This document shows positions 22,474 to 35,798 of a stretch of 64,000 nucleotides of DNA, piece after piece; within the stretch, counting starts at the first letter, position 1, and each line of letters begins with the position of its first letter. The notes under the pieces are model-generated. The model did no database searches, was not told where the DNA came from, and saw nothing but the letters and a program-made list of their open reading frames with translations. Source of the stretch: Lolium rigidum (Eukaryota; Streptophyta; Magnoliopsida; Poales; Poaceae); assembly GCF_022539505.1 (NCBI RefSeq), contig NC_061512.1, forward strand, positions 247,830,510 through 247,894,509, in the 5' to 3' direction. The position numbers and the translations under genes are program-made.

Positions 22474-23908
22474 GAGATTCGGCGCCAACGTGGAACACGC
22501 ACAACACAACCAAAGTACTTTGCCCCAACGAAGCAGTGAGGTTGTCAATCTCACCGAGCTTCGCTGTAACAAAGGATTAACCGTATTGTGTGGAAGATGA
22601 TTGTTTGCGAGAGAAAATAGTAAAACAAGTATTGCGACAGATTTGTATTTCGAGTATTAAAAGAATGGACCGGGGTCCACGAGTTCACTAGAGGTGTCTC
22701 TCCCATAAGATAAAAGCATGTTGGGTGAACAAATTACAGTCGGGCAATTGACAAATAGAGAGGGCATAACAATGCACATACATGACATGATAAGTATAGT
22801 GAGATTTAATTGGGCATTACGACAAAGTACATAGACCGCCATCCAAGCTGCATCTATGCCTAAAAAGTCCACCTTCGGGTTATCATCAGAACCCCTCCGG
22901 TATTAAGTTGCAAAGCAACGAGACAATTGCATTAAGTATGGTGCGTAATGTAATCAACAACTACATCCTCGGACATAGCGCCAATGTTTTATCCCTAGTG
23001 GCAACGGCACAACACAACCTTAGAACTTTACGTCGCTTGTCCCAGGTGTCAATGCGAGGCATGAACCCACTATCGAGCATAAATACTCCCTCTTGGAGTT
23101 AAAAGTAAAAACTTGGCCAGAGCCTCTACTAGAAACGGAGAGCATGCAAGATCATAAACAACACATGTATAATAACTTGATAATTAACATGACATGGTAT
23201 TCTCTATCCATCGGATCCAGACAAACACAACATATAGAATTACAGATAGATGATCTTGATCATGTTAGGCAGCTCACAAGATCCAGCAATGAAGCACAAT
23301 GAGGAGAAGACAACCATCTAGCTACTTGCTATGGACCCATAGTCCGGGGGTGAACTACTCACTCATCACTCCGGAGGCGACCATGGCGGTGTAGAGTCCT
23401 CGGGAGATGAATCCCCTCTCCGGCGGGGGTGCGGAGGAGATCTCGAGAATCCCCGAGATGGGATCGGCGGCGGCGGCGTCTCGATAAGGTTTTCCGTATC
23501 GTGGTTTTTCGCCTCGGGGTTTCGCGACGGAGGCTTTAAGTAGGCGGAAGGGCGAGTCGGGGGCGCGACGAGGGGCCCACACCATAGGGCGGCGCGGGCC
23601 CCGGCTGGGCCGCGCCGCCTGTGGTTTGGCCACCTCGTGGCCCCACTTCGTATGTTCTTCGGTCTTACGGAAGCTCCGTGGAAAAATAGGCCCACGGGTC
23701 TTCGTTTCGTCCAATTCGAGAATATTTCGTTACTAGGATTTACGAAACCAAAAACAGCGAGAAAGCGAGGAGCGGCACTTCGGCATCTTGTTAATAGGTT
23801 AGTTCCGAGGAAAATGCACGAATATGACATAAAGTGTGCATAAAACATGTGGGCATCATCAATAATGTGGCATGGAACACAAGAAGTTATCGATACGTCG
23901 GGCGTATC
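22474..23908 (-). repeat. gypsy LTR (A-type), truncated by the gap; outer part of palindrome left arm
   Basis: On the minus strand it begins TGATACGCCCGACGTATCG (the last base of the TGATA end is lost) and runs to the gap, about 160 bp short of a full LTR. It is more like the LTRs of the element at 31833-39977 than the two B-type LTRs nearby; shared words include AGTAACGAAAT and CGAGGCGAAAAACCAC. It abuts the host fragment at the same position as the 31833 LTR does in the right arm. Confidence 0.85.
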
Positions 23909-25588
23909 GCACTCTCGGACCGAGGCTGCTGCTTGACGGGACTTCCGGGGTGAGGAGCGTTCGGGGAACGGATCTGCGAGCAGGCAATCGTGGCTGGCTA
24001 AGTACGCCGCCCCGACCGAAGCCTCCAGACCTCGGCTCTGCGGTTGGCTGAGAGAGCTAGGAAAGCAAGCATGGCTGGCTAAGTATGCCACCCGGCGAAT
24101 CTTCGGGGATTCGAGCGCCTGCGGCCATCACGGCGGATCGAGATTTGTACAGTGCTGAAGAGAATGAGTTCGGTACGATGCCTAGAAAGGGCGGTCAGGC
24201 TACCAAACCAGAGCCGTACCCCACGCAGCTACGGCTTGATCGCTACCACCCCAAATATCGGCTCCCAGGACTTCACACAGGTTCGGTGGGTCCCGGAGGG
24301 TTCCCACTCACCATCGAGCATGGCCAGGCGATGTTGGCAGCTGACAGTGGCGCACAATCTCGACGCTCGAGGCGGGACTGCGCGTGAGGTTCTTCGCACG
24401 GTCCCCTCAGGATGGCTTCCGGGGTGGTACACATCGCTGCCACCGAACTCAATCCGGACTTGGAAGCAGTTGGAAGAGCGGTTCCATAGCGAGTATCATT
24501 CAGACTTCCGAGGCTGGCATTGCCGTCTAGCACAGGTGCAGCCCGAACGCGGGAAACGGTGGCGAACTACATCCAGCGCCGGGACCGTTAGGAACCGGTG
24601 CTATTCGGTTCATGTAAGTGAAAAAAGCGGTCGAGTTGGCGGTGGGGTCTCTGATCATCGATCAAGGACAGTGGCCTCCCAAACGAGACTACCCTTCTGG
24701 CGCACATGGTGCCGAAGCTATCCAGCCTCATGAGCAGCCCACCGGATGTTTACCAGGATAAATTCAAGCGTGCGGTAGTGCTGGTTGAGCGGCGAGCAGG
24801 AGAGTACGAAGGTCTTGCGGGAGATCCAAGGAAGTAGCGGTGGGCGAATGGACTCGGGGGGCAAGCCCCGTGTCCTGTCAAATGAGTTAAAGCCAGCAAG
24901 GTTCCTCAAAGATTCGACCCCGCGTGACCAAAGCTGAGCAGATCTTGACCTCTTACTCAGGAGAGGCGGCTAAGGTACCGAAGGCCACAAGATCCCCACG
25001 GTGCGGGGCTGAACGGAAAGCCATCTTTGCGCAAGTGGCATGCTGCGTTCACCCACGCCTGCTGGCCTGCCAGGGGTGTGGCGTCGGCAGGTCCAATGGG
25101 CGATGAGACAAAGGCGACTGGTTTTCAGCCCGATCACGCCATGAAGGTCGACACTCACCCTTCCCCGCGATTAACATGGTGGAGTACGCCTGCCATGGAG
25201 GGTGCCAGCCAGGATTCCGTGCAATATCAACATGGTAGGACTGGGCACCACTGCGGTAGGATGGAGATGAGGGCAGCTGCTCTCACTAGCAAGGACACAG
25301 AGAGGAAGCCGCTCCACGCGATGGCTCCGTCCACGATGGCAAGCGCTACATCCACGGCGGAGGAGAAGTGAAGAGCGTAAGATATCGGCGACCTCTCTCG
25401 ATCACCTCCTCAGCAAGTATGTGGGTCAATACGACCAACGACAGATACTGACAGCGATGATGGAAAGAGATGGCTACATGGCTGGGCGCCCGAGGAGGCA
25501 CCGTCGGCATGATCGCGACGAGGGGCGTGCAAGCTCGGCCAAGGATGAGTCGAGAGGGCAAGGCGACGTGGATAGGCAGGACTGCCCT
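23909..25588 (+). pseudogene. gypsy gag fragment, left arm of palindrome
   Basis: Degenerate gag of the family seen intact-length at 56032-63301. Recognisable pieces on the plus strand include W-L-A-K-Y-A-T-P type repeats near 23990-24085, the capsid block GWYTSLPPNSIRTWKQLEERF at about 24420-24480, and the downstream AMKVDTHPSPRLTW-like block near 25140. Frames change repeatedly. Both ends are abrupt junctions with LTRs, and the right arm (30172-31832, minus strand) has the same two junctions. Confidence 0.8.
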
Positions 25589-27190
25589 TGATCACGTCTC
25601 CAGGCGTCCCGATAATTTCTTATGTTCTATGCCACATTATTGATGTTATCTACATGTTTTATGCACACTTTATGTCATATTCGTGCATTTTCTGGAACTA
25701 ACCTATTAACAAGATGCCGAGGTGCCAGTTGCTGTTTTCTGCTGTTTTTGGTTTCAGAAATCCTAGTAAAGAAATATTCTCGGAATTGGGCCGAAATCAA
25801 AGCCCCGGAGGCCTATTTTCTCCACGAAGCTTCCAGAAGTCCGAAGAGCGAGACGAAGAGGGGCCACGAGGTGGCCAAGCCCTAGGCGGCGCGGCCCACC
25901 TTGGCGCGCCGGCCTGTGGTGTGGGCCCTCGTGCCGCCTCTGACTTGCCCTTCCGCCTGCCAAAGCCTCAGTGACGAAACCCCCGATCCGAGAGACCACG
26001 ATACGGAAAACCTTGCGAGCACGCCGTCGCCGCCGATCCCATCTCGGGGATCCTGGAGGTCGCCTCACGGCACCTGCCTGGAGAGGGATCTCATCTCCAG
26101 GAGGACTCTACACCGCCATGGTCGCCTCCGGAGTGATGAGTGAGTAGTCTACCCACTGGACTATGGGTCCATAGCAGTAGCTAGATGGTTTGTCTTCTCC
26201 CCATTGTGCTATCATTGTTGGATCTTGTGAGCTGCCTATCATGATCAAGATCATCTATATGTAATTCTATATGTTGTGTTTGTTGGGATCCGATGGATAG
26301 AGAATACTATGTTATGTTGATTATCAAAGTTATGCTTATGTGTTGTTTATGATCTTGCATGCTCTCAGTTATTAGTAGATGCTCTGGCCAAGTAGTATGC
26401 TTTTAACTCCAAGAGGGAGTACTTATGCTCGATAGTGGGTTCATGCACACGTGACACCAGGACGATGACGAAAGTTCTAAGGTTGTGTTGTCTTGTTGCC
26501 ACTAGGGATAAAACATTGATGCTATGTCCAGAGGATGTAGTTGTTGATTACATTACGCACCATACTTAATGCAGTTATGCATGTTGCTTAGCAACTTATC
26601 TGGAGGGGTTCGGATGATAACACGAAGGTGGACTTTTTAGGCATAGATGCGAGTTGGATGGCGGTCTATGTACTTTGTCGTAATGCCCAATTAAATCTCA
26701 CTATACTCATCGCATGATATGTATGTGCATTGTCATGCTCTCTTTATTTGTCAATTGCCCAAGCGTAATTTGTTCACCCAACATGCTTGTTAGTCTTATG
26801 GGAGAGGACACCTCTAGTGGAGCTGGACCCGGTCCAATTCTCTTTGCGAAATACAATCTGCTGCAATACTTGTTTCTACTTGTTTTCTGCTGCAAACAAT
26901 CATCTTCCACACAATACGGTTAATCCTTTGTTGCAGCAAGCCGGTGAGATTGACAACCTCACTGTTTCGTTGGGGCAAAGTAGCTTTGGTTGTGTTGTGC
27001 GGGTTCACGTTGGCGCAGGAATCTACTGGTGTTGCGCCGCACTACATCCGCCGCCATCAACCTTCAGCGTGCTTCTTGGCTCCTCCTGGTTCGATAAACC
27101 TTGGTTTCTTTACGAGGAAAACTTCTTCTTTGTGCTCATCATACCTTCCTCTTAGGGTTGCCTATGAGCGTGTGAGAATACACGCCATCA
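25589..27190 (+). repeat. gypsy LTR (B-type), left arm
   Basis: A 1602-bp LTR from TGATCACGTCTCC to ACACGCCATCA. It shares subtype features with 28558-30171 (GATGTTATCTAC, CTATTTTCTC, GACTTGCCCTTCCGCCT) that the A-type LTRs lack. It is followed by a degenerate primer site and the start of gag. Confidence 0.88.
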
Positions 27191-28235
27191 AGCATATTTT
27201 CAGCGCGTAGTTCTTGGAGTGATCAAGACATTGCTGCAAGGAGTCTCCACTTCTCAATCTCTTTACTTTGTTTTTGTCTTGCTTTATTTTATTTACTACT
27301 TTGTTTCTGCATTAAATCAAAATACAAAAAAATTATTTGCTAGTTTTACTTTATTTGCTATCTTGTTTGCTATATCGAAAACACAAAAAATTAGTTTACT
27401 TGCATTTACTTTATCTAGTTTGCTTTATTTACTATTGCTAAAATGGCTAGCACTGAAAATACTAAGTTGTGTGACTTCACAGCCACAAATAATAATGATT
27501 TCTTATGCACACCTATTGCTCCACACTTTACTACTGGCGAGAATTCTTTGAAATTAAACGCAGCTTTCTTGAATCTTGTCATGAAGATCAATTTTACAGT
27601 GATTAGTTCGATGATCTTCTTTGCCCATCTTAATAATTTTGTTGAACTATGTGAAATGCAAAAAGTATAAAGATGTAGATGGTGATATTATTAAATTAAA
27701 ATTGTTCCCTTTCTCATTAGAGGAAGAGCTAAAGATTGAGTTGCTATCTACTGCTTAAGAATAGTATTGATTCATGGACTAAATGCAAGGATGCTTTTAT
27801 TGGTAGATATTATCCCACCTCTAAAATTATATCTTTGAGGAGTAGCATAATGAATTTTAAACAATTAGATACTGAACATGTTGCTCAAGCTTGGGAAGAA
27901 TGAAATCTCTGGTTAAAATTGCCCAACCCATGGATTGACTACTTGGATGATCATCCAAACCTTCTATGCAGGACTAAATTTTTCTTCGGGAATTTATTGG
28001 ATTCAGCTGCTGGAGGTACCTTTATGTCCATCACTCTTGGGTGAAGCAACAAAGCTCTCTTGATAATATGATGATTAATTATTGAATGGCACCGGAAAGA
28101 GCTCTACAAGGTAAGAAGGTAATTCTGTTGAAGAATCCTCTTCCTTGAATGATAAGGTTGATGCTATTATGTACTATAGCTTGTGAATGATAGGACTAAT
28201 GTTGATCCTAATAATGTTCCGTTGGCTTCATTGGT
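27191..28235 (+). pseudogene. truncated gypsy internal region: leader and broken gag, left arm
   Basis: After the LTR comes a T-rich leader, then an ATG at 27443 (MASTENTKLCDF), the same opening as gag at 33676. The capsid-like stretch continues to about 28235 with many indels, then stops abruptly inside the VPLASLV region, where the sequence turns into an inverted copy of the gag start. The primer site is badly degenerate compared with 33435-33450. Confidence 0.8.
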
Positions 28236-28557
28236 TATAAATCATTATTATTTGTGGATTTGTGAAGTCACACAACTTAGTATTTTCAGCGTTGGCCATT
28301 TTAGCAATAGTAAATAAAGCAAACTAGATAAAGTAAATGCAAGTAAACTAATTTTTTTGTGTTTTTGATATAGCAAACAAGATAGCAAATAAAGTAAAAC
28401 TAGCAACTAATTTTTTGTATTTTTGATTTAGTGCAAGCAAACAAAGTGAGTAAATAAAATAAAGCAAGACAAAAACAAAGTAAAGAGATTGAGAAGTGGA
28501 GACTCCCTTGCAGGCGTGTCTTGATCTCCCGGCAGCGAGCGCCCGGAAAAAAGAGCT
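28236..28557 (-). pseudogene. truncated gypsy internal region: leader and first gag codons, right arm
   Basis: On the minus strand, from the LTR inwards: a primer-site-like CTGCCGGGAGATCAAGACA, the same T-rich leader, then about 20 gag codons (opening MANAENTKLCDF). It breaks off at the palindrome centre. Only 322 bp of internal sequence remain here against 1045 bp in the left arm. Confidence 0.8.
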
Positions 28558-30171
28558 TGATGGCGTGTATTTCACACGTTCGTTGGGCAACCCCAAGAGG
28601 AAGGTATGATGCGTACAGCAGCAAGTTTTCCCTCGAGAAAGAAACCAAGGTTTATCGAACCAGGAGGAGCCAAGAGCACGTTGAAAGGTTGATGGCGGCG
28701 GGATGTAGTGCGAGCGCAACACCAGAGATTCCGGCGCCAACGTGGAACCTGCACAACACAACCAAGCTACTTTGCCCCAACGAAACGGTGAGGTTGTCAA
28801 TCTCACCAAACTTGCTTTGTAAACAAAGGATTAACCGTATTGTGTGGAAGATGATTGTTTGCAGAGAAAACAGTAGAAACAAGTATTACGGTAGATTGTA
28901 TTTGATAAAGAAATTGGACCGGGGTCCCACGAGTTCACTAAGAGGTGTCTCTCCCATAAGACGAACAGCATGTTGGGTGAACAAATTACGGTTGGGCAAT
29001 TGACAAATAAAGAGAGGCATGACAATGCACATACATATCATGATGAGTATAGTGAGATTTAATTGGGCATTACGACAAAGTACATAGACCGCCATCCAAG
29101 CTGCATCTATGCCTAAAAAGTCCACCTTCGGGTTATCATCAGAACCCCCTCACGATTATTAGTTGCAAAACAGCGAGACAATTGCATTAAGTATTGTGTG
29201 CGTAATGTAATCAGCAACTACATCCTTAGACATAGCATCAATGTTTTATCCCTAGTGGCAACGGCACAACACAACCTTAGAACTTTACTGTCCTTTGTCC
29301 CAGGTGTCAATGCAGGCATGAACCCACTATCGAGCATAAGTACTCCCTCTTGGAGTTAAAAGCATCTACTTGGCGAGAGCATCTACTAATAACGGAGAGC
29401 ATGCAAGATCATAAACAACACATAAGCATAACTTTGATAATCAACATAACAAGTATTCTCTATTCATCGGATCCCAACAAACGCAACATATAGAATTACA
29501 TATAGATGATCTTGATCATGATAGGCAGCTCACAAGATCCGACAATGATAGCACAATGGGGAGAAGACAGCCATCTAGCTCCTGCTATGGACCCATAGTC
29601 CAGGGGTGGACTACTCACTCATCACTCCGGAGGCCGACCATGGCGGTGTAGGAGTCCTCAGGAGATGATTCCCCTCTCCGGCGGGGGTGCCGGGACGGCG
29701 ATCTCCGAGGATCCCCGAGATGGGATCGGCGGCGGCGGCGTCTCGGTAATGTTTTCCGTATCGTGGCTCTCGATGCCCGGGGGTTTCGTCACGGAGGCTA
29801 TTTGTAGGCGGAAGGGCAAGTCAAGAGGCGGCACGGGGCCCACCACGGGCCGGCGCGGCCAAGGGGGGCCGCGCCGCTAGGGGTTTGGCCACCCTGTGGC
29901 CCCTCTTCAGTCTCTCCTTCGGACTTACGGAAGCTTCGTGAGAAAATAGGCCTGCGGGCTTTTATTTCGTCCAATTCCGAGAATATTTCTTTACTAGGAT
30001 TTACGAAACCAAAAACAGCGAGAAAGCGACAATGCGGCACTTCGGCATCTTGTTAATAGGTTAGTTCCGAGAAAATGCACGAATATGATATAAAGTGTGC
30101 ATAAAACATGTAGATAACATCAATAATGTGGCATGGAACACAAGAAATTATCGATACGTTGGGCCGTATCA
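28558..30171 (-). repeat. gypsy LTR (B-type), right arm
   Basis: A 1614-bp LTR; the minus strand starts TGATACGGCCCAACGTATCG and ends ACACGCCATCA. It joins the host gag fragment at the same base position as the LTR at 25589 does (host reading ...GACGCCCCT here, GACTGCCC there). Confidence 0.88.
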
Positions 30172-31832
30172 AGGGGCGTCCCGAGTGCTATCCACGTCGT
30201 CTTGCCCTCTGGACTTTTCCTTGGCGTGGCGCTCATATGGCTCCTCGTCGCGATCATGCCGCGGTGTCTCTGGCGTCCTAGCCGGAGCGATCTCTTTCAT
30301 CATCGTTGTCGTATCTCCGGCGTTGAGTCGTATTGACCCGCATACTTGTTGAGGAGGTGATCGGAGAGAAGGTCGTGATATCTTACGTTCTCACTTCTCC
30401 TCTCGTGATGTAGTGCGCTTGCCATCGTGGCGGAGCGATCGCGTGGAGCAGCTTCTCTATGTCCTTGCTATGAGAGCGGCTGCCCTCATCTCCGTCGCCC
30501 ACGAGTGGTGCCCGGGTCCTACCATGTGGATATTGCACGAGAATCTGGCTGGCACCCTCCATGGTAAGTGCACTCCACCATGTTAGCAGGCGGGGAAGGG
30601 GTGTGTGTGGATCTTCATGGCGTGCTGGCTGAAAATTAGCCGCCCTTGTTCTATCGCCATTTGGACCTGCTGGCGCCACACCCTGCGGTCGTTGGTGGCG
30701 TGGGTGAGCGATGCTATGCCACTTGTGGCTTTCCGTTCAGCTCCGCCGTGGGGATCTTGTGGCCTTCGGGTAACTTTAGAGCTGCTTCTCCTTGAGTAAG
30801 GATTCGAAAATCTGCTCAGCTTTGGTCACGTCGAAGTCATACCCTTTTGGAGGACCTTGTGGCTTAACCCATTTACAGGACACGGGGCTTGCCCCCCGAG
30901 ACCATTCAGCCACTGCTACCTCTTGATCTCCCGCAGCACCTTCATCTTCATGTCCGCCTCAACCAGGACCACCGCACGCTTGAATTTATCTGGTAAACAT
31001 CCGGGTGGCGCTCGTTCATATGCTGTATAGCTTACGCACCATGTGCGCCGGTGAAGGGTAGTCGCCGCTTGGGAGGCCACGTCTTTGATCGATGATGAGA
31101 GACCCACCACCGCCAACTTCGATCGCTTCTTTTTCACTCACATGAACCGAATAGCATCGGTTCCTAACGGTCCTGAAGCGCCGGACGTATTCTGCCACTG
31201 TTTCCCAGCGCTTCGTCGTACTCGTGCTAGATCGGCAATGCCAGCCTCGGAAGCCCCCGAGTGATACTGTATGTGGAACTGCTCTTCCAACCGCTTCCAA
31301 GTCCGGATTGAGTCCGGTGGCGGCGATGTGTACCACCCGAAAGCCGATCCTGTGAGGGAGCTGTGCGAAGAACCTCACGCGCAGCTCGTCCGATGCCGAG
31401 ATCGTGCCCAGCTGTGCCAAATATCGGCTCACATGCTCGATGGAGCTGGAACCATCCGATCCATTAAACTTGGTGAAATCGGGGAGCCGATATTTGGGTG
31501 GTAGTGGGATCAACTCGTACTGCGTTGGGGTACGGCTTGGAATAGCCGATTGTCCTCCTTTTCGGCATCATGCCGAACCGGTCTTTCAGGATTGTACAAA
31601 TCTGATCCGCGGTGATGGGCTGCAGGCGTCGAACTCTCGAAGATTCGCCGGGGTGGCATACTTAGCCAGCCATACTTGCTTTTCCAGCTCTGAGCCAACT
31701 GCAGGAGCTGAGATCTGGAGGTTTGTCGGAGCGGCATACTTAGCTAGCCACGTCTGCTTCTCAAGATCTGTTCCCGACGTTCCTTCTGCTGTTCCGGAAG
31801 TCCCTGCTGTTGCAGCCTGGTTCGAGAGTGCC
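30172..31832 (-). pseudogene. gypsy gag fragment, right arm of palindrome
   Basis: Minus-strand gag of the same family as 23909-25588 and 59429-62063. The longest open part (31016-31513) reads MIPLPPKYRLPDFTKFNGSDG, then a capsid region that loses frame before the GWYTSL-type block. A zinc-knuckle-like tail and the serine/arginine-rich end follow near 30390-30900. It is split from its 5' part (39983-40592) by the element inserted at 31833; the 5-bp duplication GTGCC stands at 31828-31832 and 39978-39982. Confidence 0.82.
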
Positions 31833-33423
31833 TGATACGTCTCCGACGTATCGATAATTTCTTATGTTCTATGCCATATTATTGATGATACCTACATGTT
31901 TTATGCACACTTTATGTCATATTCGTGCATTTTCTGGAACTAACCTATTAACAAGATGCCGAAGTGCCAGTTCATGTTTCTGCTGTTTTTGGTTTCGAAA
32001 TCCTAGTAACGAAATATTCTCGGAATTGGACGAAACGAAGACCCGGGGCCCTATTTTTCCACGGAGCTTCCGAAGACCGAAGAACACACGAAGTGGGGCC
32101 ACGAGGTGGCCAAGCTATAGGGCGGCGCGGCCCAAGCCCCGGCCGCGCCGACCTATAGCGTGGGCCCTCGTCCGGCCCCGACTCTGCCCCTTCCGCCTAC
32201 TTAAAGCCTCCGTCGCGAAACCCCCGAGGCGAAAAACCACGATACGGAAAACCTTGCGAGACGCCGTCGCCGCCGATCCCATCTCGGGGATTCCGGAGAT
32301 CTCCTCCGGCGCCCCTGCGGAGAGGGGATTCATCTCCCGGAGGACTCTACACCGCCATGGTCGCCTCCGGAGTGATGAGTGAGTAGTTCACCCCTGGACT
32401 ATGGGTCCATAGCAGTAGCTAGATGGTTGTCTTCTCCTCATTGTGCTTCATTGTTGGATCTTGTGAGCTGCCTAACATGATCAAGATCATCTATCCGTAA
32501 TTCTATATGTTGTGTTTGTCGGGATCCGATGGATAGAGAATACCATGTCATGTTAATTATCAAGTTATTATACATGTGTTGTTTATGATCTTGCATGCTC
32601 TCCGTTTCTAGTAGAGGCTACGGCCAAGTTTTTACTTTTAACTCCAAGAGGGAGTACTTATGCTCGATAGTGGGTTCATGCCCGCATTGACACCAGGGAG
32701 TGACGAAACCCCTAAGGTTGTGTTGTGCTTGTTGCCACTAGGGATAAAACATTAGCGCTATGTCCGAGGATGTAGTTGTTGATTACATTACGCACCATAC
32801 TTAATGCAATTGTCATGTTGTTTAGCAACTTAATGCTGGAGGGGGTTCGGATGATAACTTTGAAGGTGGACTTTTTAGGCATAGATGCGGTTGGATGGCG
32901 GTCTATGTACTTTGTCGTAATGCCCAATTAAATCTCACTATACTTATCATGTCATGTATGTGCATTGTTATGCCCTCTCTATTTGTCAATTGCCCGACTG
33001 TAATTTGTTCACCCAACATGCTTTTATCTTATGGGAGAGACACCTCTAGTGAGCTGTGGACCCCGGTCCATTCTTTAATCTTGAAATACAAATCTGCTTG
33101 CAATACTTGTTTTATTGTTTTCTCTCGCAAACAATCATCTTCCACACAATACGGTTAATCCTTTGTTACAGCAAGCCGGTGAGATTGACAACCTCCACTG
33201 TTTCGTTGGGGCAAAGTACTTTGGTTGTGTTGTGCAGGTTCCACGTTGGCGCGGAATCTCCGGTGTTGCGCCGCACTACATCCCGCCGCCATCAACCTTC
33301 AACGTGCTTCTTGGCTCCTCCTGGTTCGATAAACCTTGGTTTCTTTCGAGGAAAACTTGCTGCTGTGCGCATCATACCTTCCTCTTGGGGTTGCCCAACG
33401 AACGTGTGAAATACACGCCATCA
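31833..33423 (+). repeat. 5' LTR of the gag-protease gypsy element
   Basis: From TGATACGTCTCCGACGTATCG to CACGCCATCA. The outer edge is fixed by the target duplication, the inner edge by comparison with the 3' LTR. Confidence 0.93.
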
Positions 33424-33434
33424 AGCTCTTTTCC

Positions 33435-33450
33435 GGCGCCGTTGCCGGGA
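33435..33450 (+). other. primer binding site, GGCGCCGTTGCC type
   Basis: GGCGCCGTTGCCGGGA is the common primer site of Athila-type and related plant gypsy elements, usually assigned to tRNA-Asp. It lies 11 bases after the LTR end, further than usual. Confidence 0.75.
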
Positions 33451-33675
33451 GATCAAGACACGCTGCAAGGGGAGTCTCCACTTCTCAATCTCTTTACTTT
33501 GTTTTTGTCTTGCTTTATTTTATTTATTACTTTGTTTGCTGCATTATATCAAAACACAAAAAAATTAGTTGCTAGCTTTACTTTATTTACTATCTTGTTT
33601 GCTATATCAAAAACACAAAAAAATTAGTTTACTTGCATTTACTTTATCTAGTTTGCTTTATTTACTACTGCTAAA

Positions 33676-35798
33676 ATGGCCAGCCCTGAAAATACTAAGT
33701 TGTGTGACTTCACTAGCACAAATAATAATGATTTCTTATGCACACCTATTGCTCCACCTGCTACTACAGCAGAATTCTTTGAAATTAAACCTGCTTTACT
33801 AAATCTTGTTATGCGAGAGCAATTTTCTGAGTGTTAGTTCCGATGATGCTTCGTTGCCCATCTCAATAATTTTGTTGAACTATGTGAAATGCAAAAGTAT
33901 AAAGATGTAGATGGTGACATTATAAAATTAAAATTGTTTCCTTTCTCATTAAGAGGAAGAGCTAAAGATTGGTTGCTATCTCCGCCTAAGAATAGTATTG
34001 ATTCCTGGACTAAATGCAAGGATGCTTTTATTGGTAGATATTATCCCCCTGCTAAAATTATATCTTTGAGGAGTAGCATAATGAATTTTAAACAATTGGA
34101 TAATGAACATGTTGCTCAAGCTTGGGAAAGAATGAAATCTCTGGTTAAAAATTGCCCAACCCATGGAGTGACTACTTGGATGATCATCCAAACCTTCTAT
34201 GCGGGACTAAATTTTTCTTCGCGGAATTTATTGGATTCAGCTGCTTGGAGGTACCTTTATGTCCATCACTCTTGGTGAAGCAACAAAGCTTCTTGATAAT
34301 ATGATGGTTAATTACTCTGAATGGCACACGGAAAGAGCTCCACAAGGTAAGAAGGTAAATTCTGTTGAAGAATCCTCTTCCTTGAATGATAAGGTTGATG
34401 CTATTATGTCTATGCTTGCGAATGATAGGACTAATGTTGATCCTAATAATGTTCCATTAGCTTCATTGGTTGCCCAAGAAGAACATGTTGATGTAAACTT
34501 CATTAAAAATAATAATTTCAACAACAATGCTTATCGGAACAATTCTAGTAATAACTATAGGCCATATCCTTATAATAATGGTAACGGTTATGCTAATTCT
34601 TATGGGAATTCTTACAACAATAATAGGAATACACCCCTGGACTTGAAGCCATGCTTAAAGAATTTATTAGTACACAAACTGCCTTTAACAAATCTGTTGA
34701 GGAAAAGCTCAATAAAATTGATATTCTTGTTTCTAGAGTTGATAGTCTTGCCTCTCATGTTGATCTTTTGAAATCGAAAGTTATGCCTAATAGGGATATT
34801 GAAAATAAAATTGTTACTACAGCAAATGCCATCCAAGTTAGAATTAATGAGAATATAAGATTAATGGCTGAACTGCGTGCTAGGTGGGATAGAGAAGAAA
34901 ATGAAAAACTAGCTAAAAAGGAAAATGTAGCTAAAGTTTGGACTATTACCACCACTAGCAATGTTAATGATTCACATGTTGCTGCACCTCCTACTATCAA
35001 TGGTAAAATAATTGGTGTTGGCAATGCTTCTACTCCTAGTGCAAAGCGCGCAAAATTACACCGGAACTCGCTAAAGCTGCTGAAACCGCACTGTGATAAA
35101 ACTGCTGAAATTTTTTCCAACCTTGGGGATGATAATCCCATTGCTTTAGATTGTAATGATTTAGATTTTGATGATTGCCACATCTCTGAAGTTATAAAGT
35201 TCTTGCAAAAACTTGCTAAGAGTCCCAATGCTAGCGCTCGTAAACTTGGCTTTCACAAAACATATTACAAATGCTCTCATAAAAGCTAGAGAAGAGAAAC
35301 TAAAACTTGAAACTTCTATTCCTAGAAAGCTAGAGGATGGTTGGGAGCCCATCATTAAAATGAGAGTCAAGGATTTTGATTGTAATGCTTTATGTGATCT
35401 TGGTGCAAGTATTTCTGTTATGCCTAAAAAGGTCTATGATATGCTTGACTTGCCACCATTGAAAAACTCGTTATCCGGATGTTAATCTCGCTGATAATGC
35501 TAAAAAGAAACCTTTTGGGAAAGTTGATAATGTTCATATTATGGTTAACAATAATCTTGTCCCCGTTGATTTTGTTGTCTTGGATATTGAATGCAATGCA
35601 TCTTGCCCCATTATATTGGGAAGACCTTTTCTTCGAACCGTTGGTGCTACTATTGATATGAAGGAAGGTAATATTAAATATCAATTTCCTCTCAAGAAAG
35701 GTATGGAACACTTCCCTAGAAAGAGAATGAAGTTACCTTATGATTCTATTATTAGAACAAATTATGATGTTGATGCTTCATCTCTCGATGTTACTTGA
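33676..35798 (+). pseudogene. gypsy gag-protease, frameshifted
   Basis: Starts MASPENTKLCDFTSTNN. After a frame break near 33830 comes the capsid domain (33889-34278): KLKLFPFSLRGRAKDWL, then AFIGRYYPPAK and MNFKQLDNEHVAQAWERM, typical of plant Retrotrans_gag. An asparagine/tyrosine-rich linker follows (34500-34640), then a coiled-coil-like stretch (34651-34900). The aspartic protease comes last, with the active-site motif CDLGASISVMP at about 35394 and the flap-side ILGRPFLRTVGA. Breaks are needed near 33830, 34250, 34640, 35250 and 35470. The frame ends at 35798 after the protease, with no RT. Confidence 0.87.

Noticed and set aside
22330..22600. Open frames running through the N gap
   Set aside because: The undetermined bases merely lack stop codons.
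22474..33423. Palindrome as a single-molecule read artefact (one strand read, then its complement)
   Set aside because: The arms differ by many substitutions as well as indels and by LTR sequence detail, more than read error in one molecule would give. A mis-assembly between related copies is not excluded.
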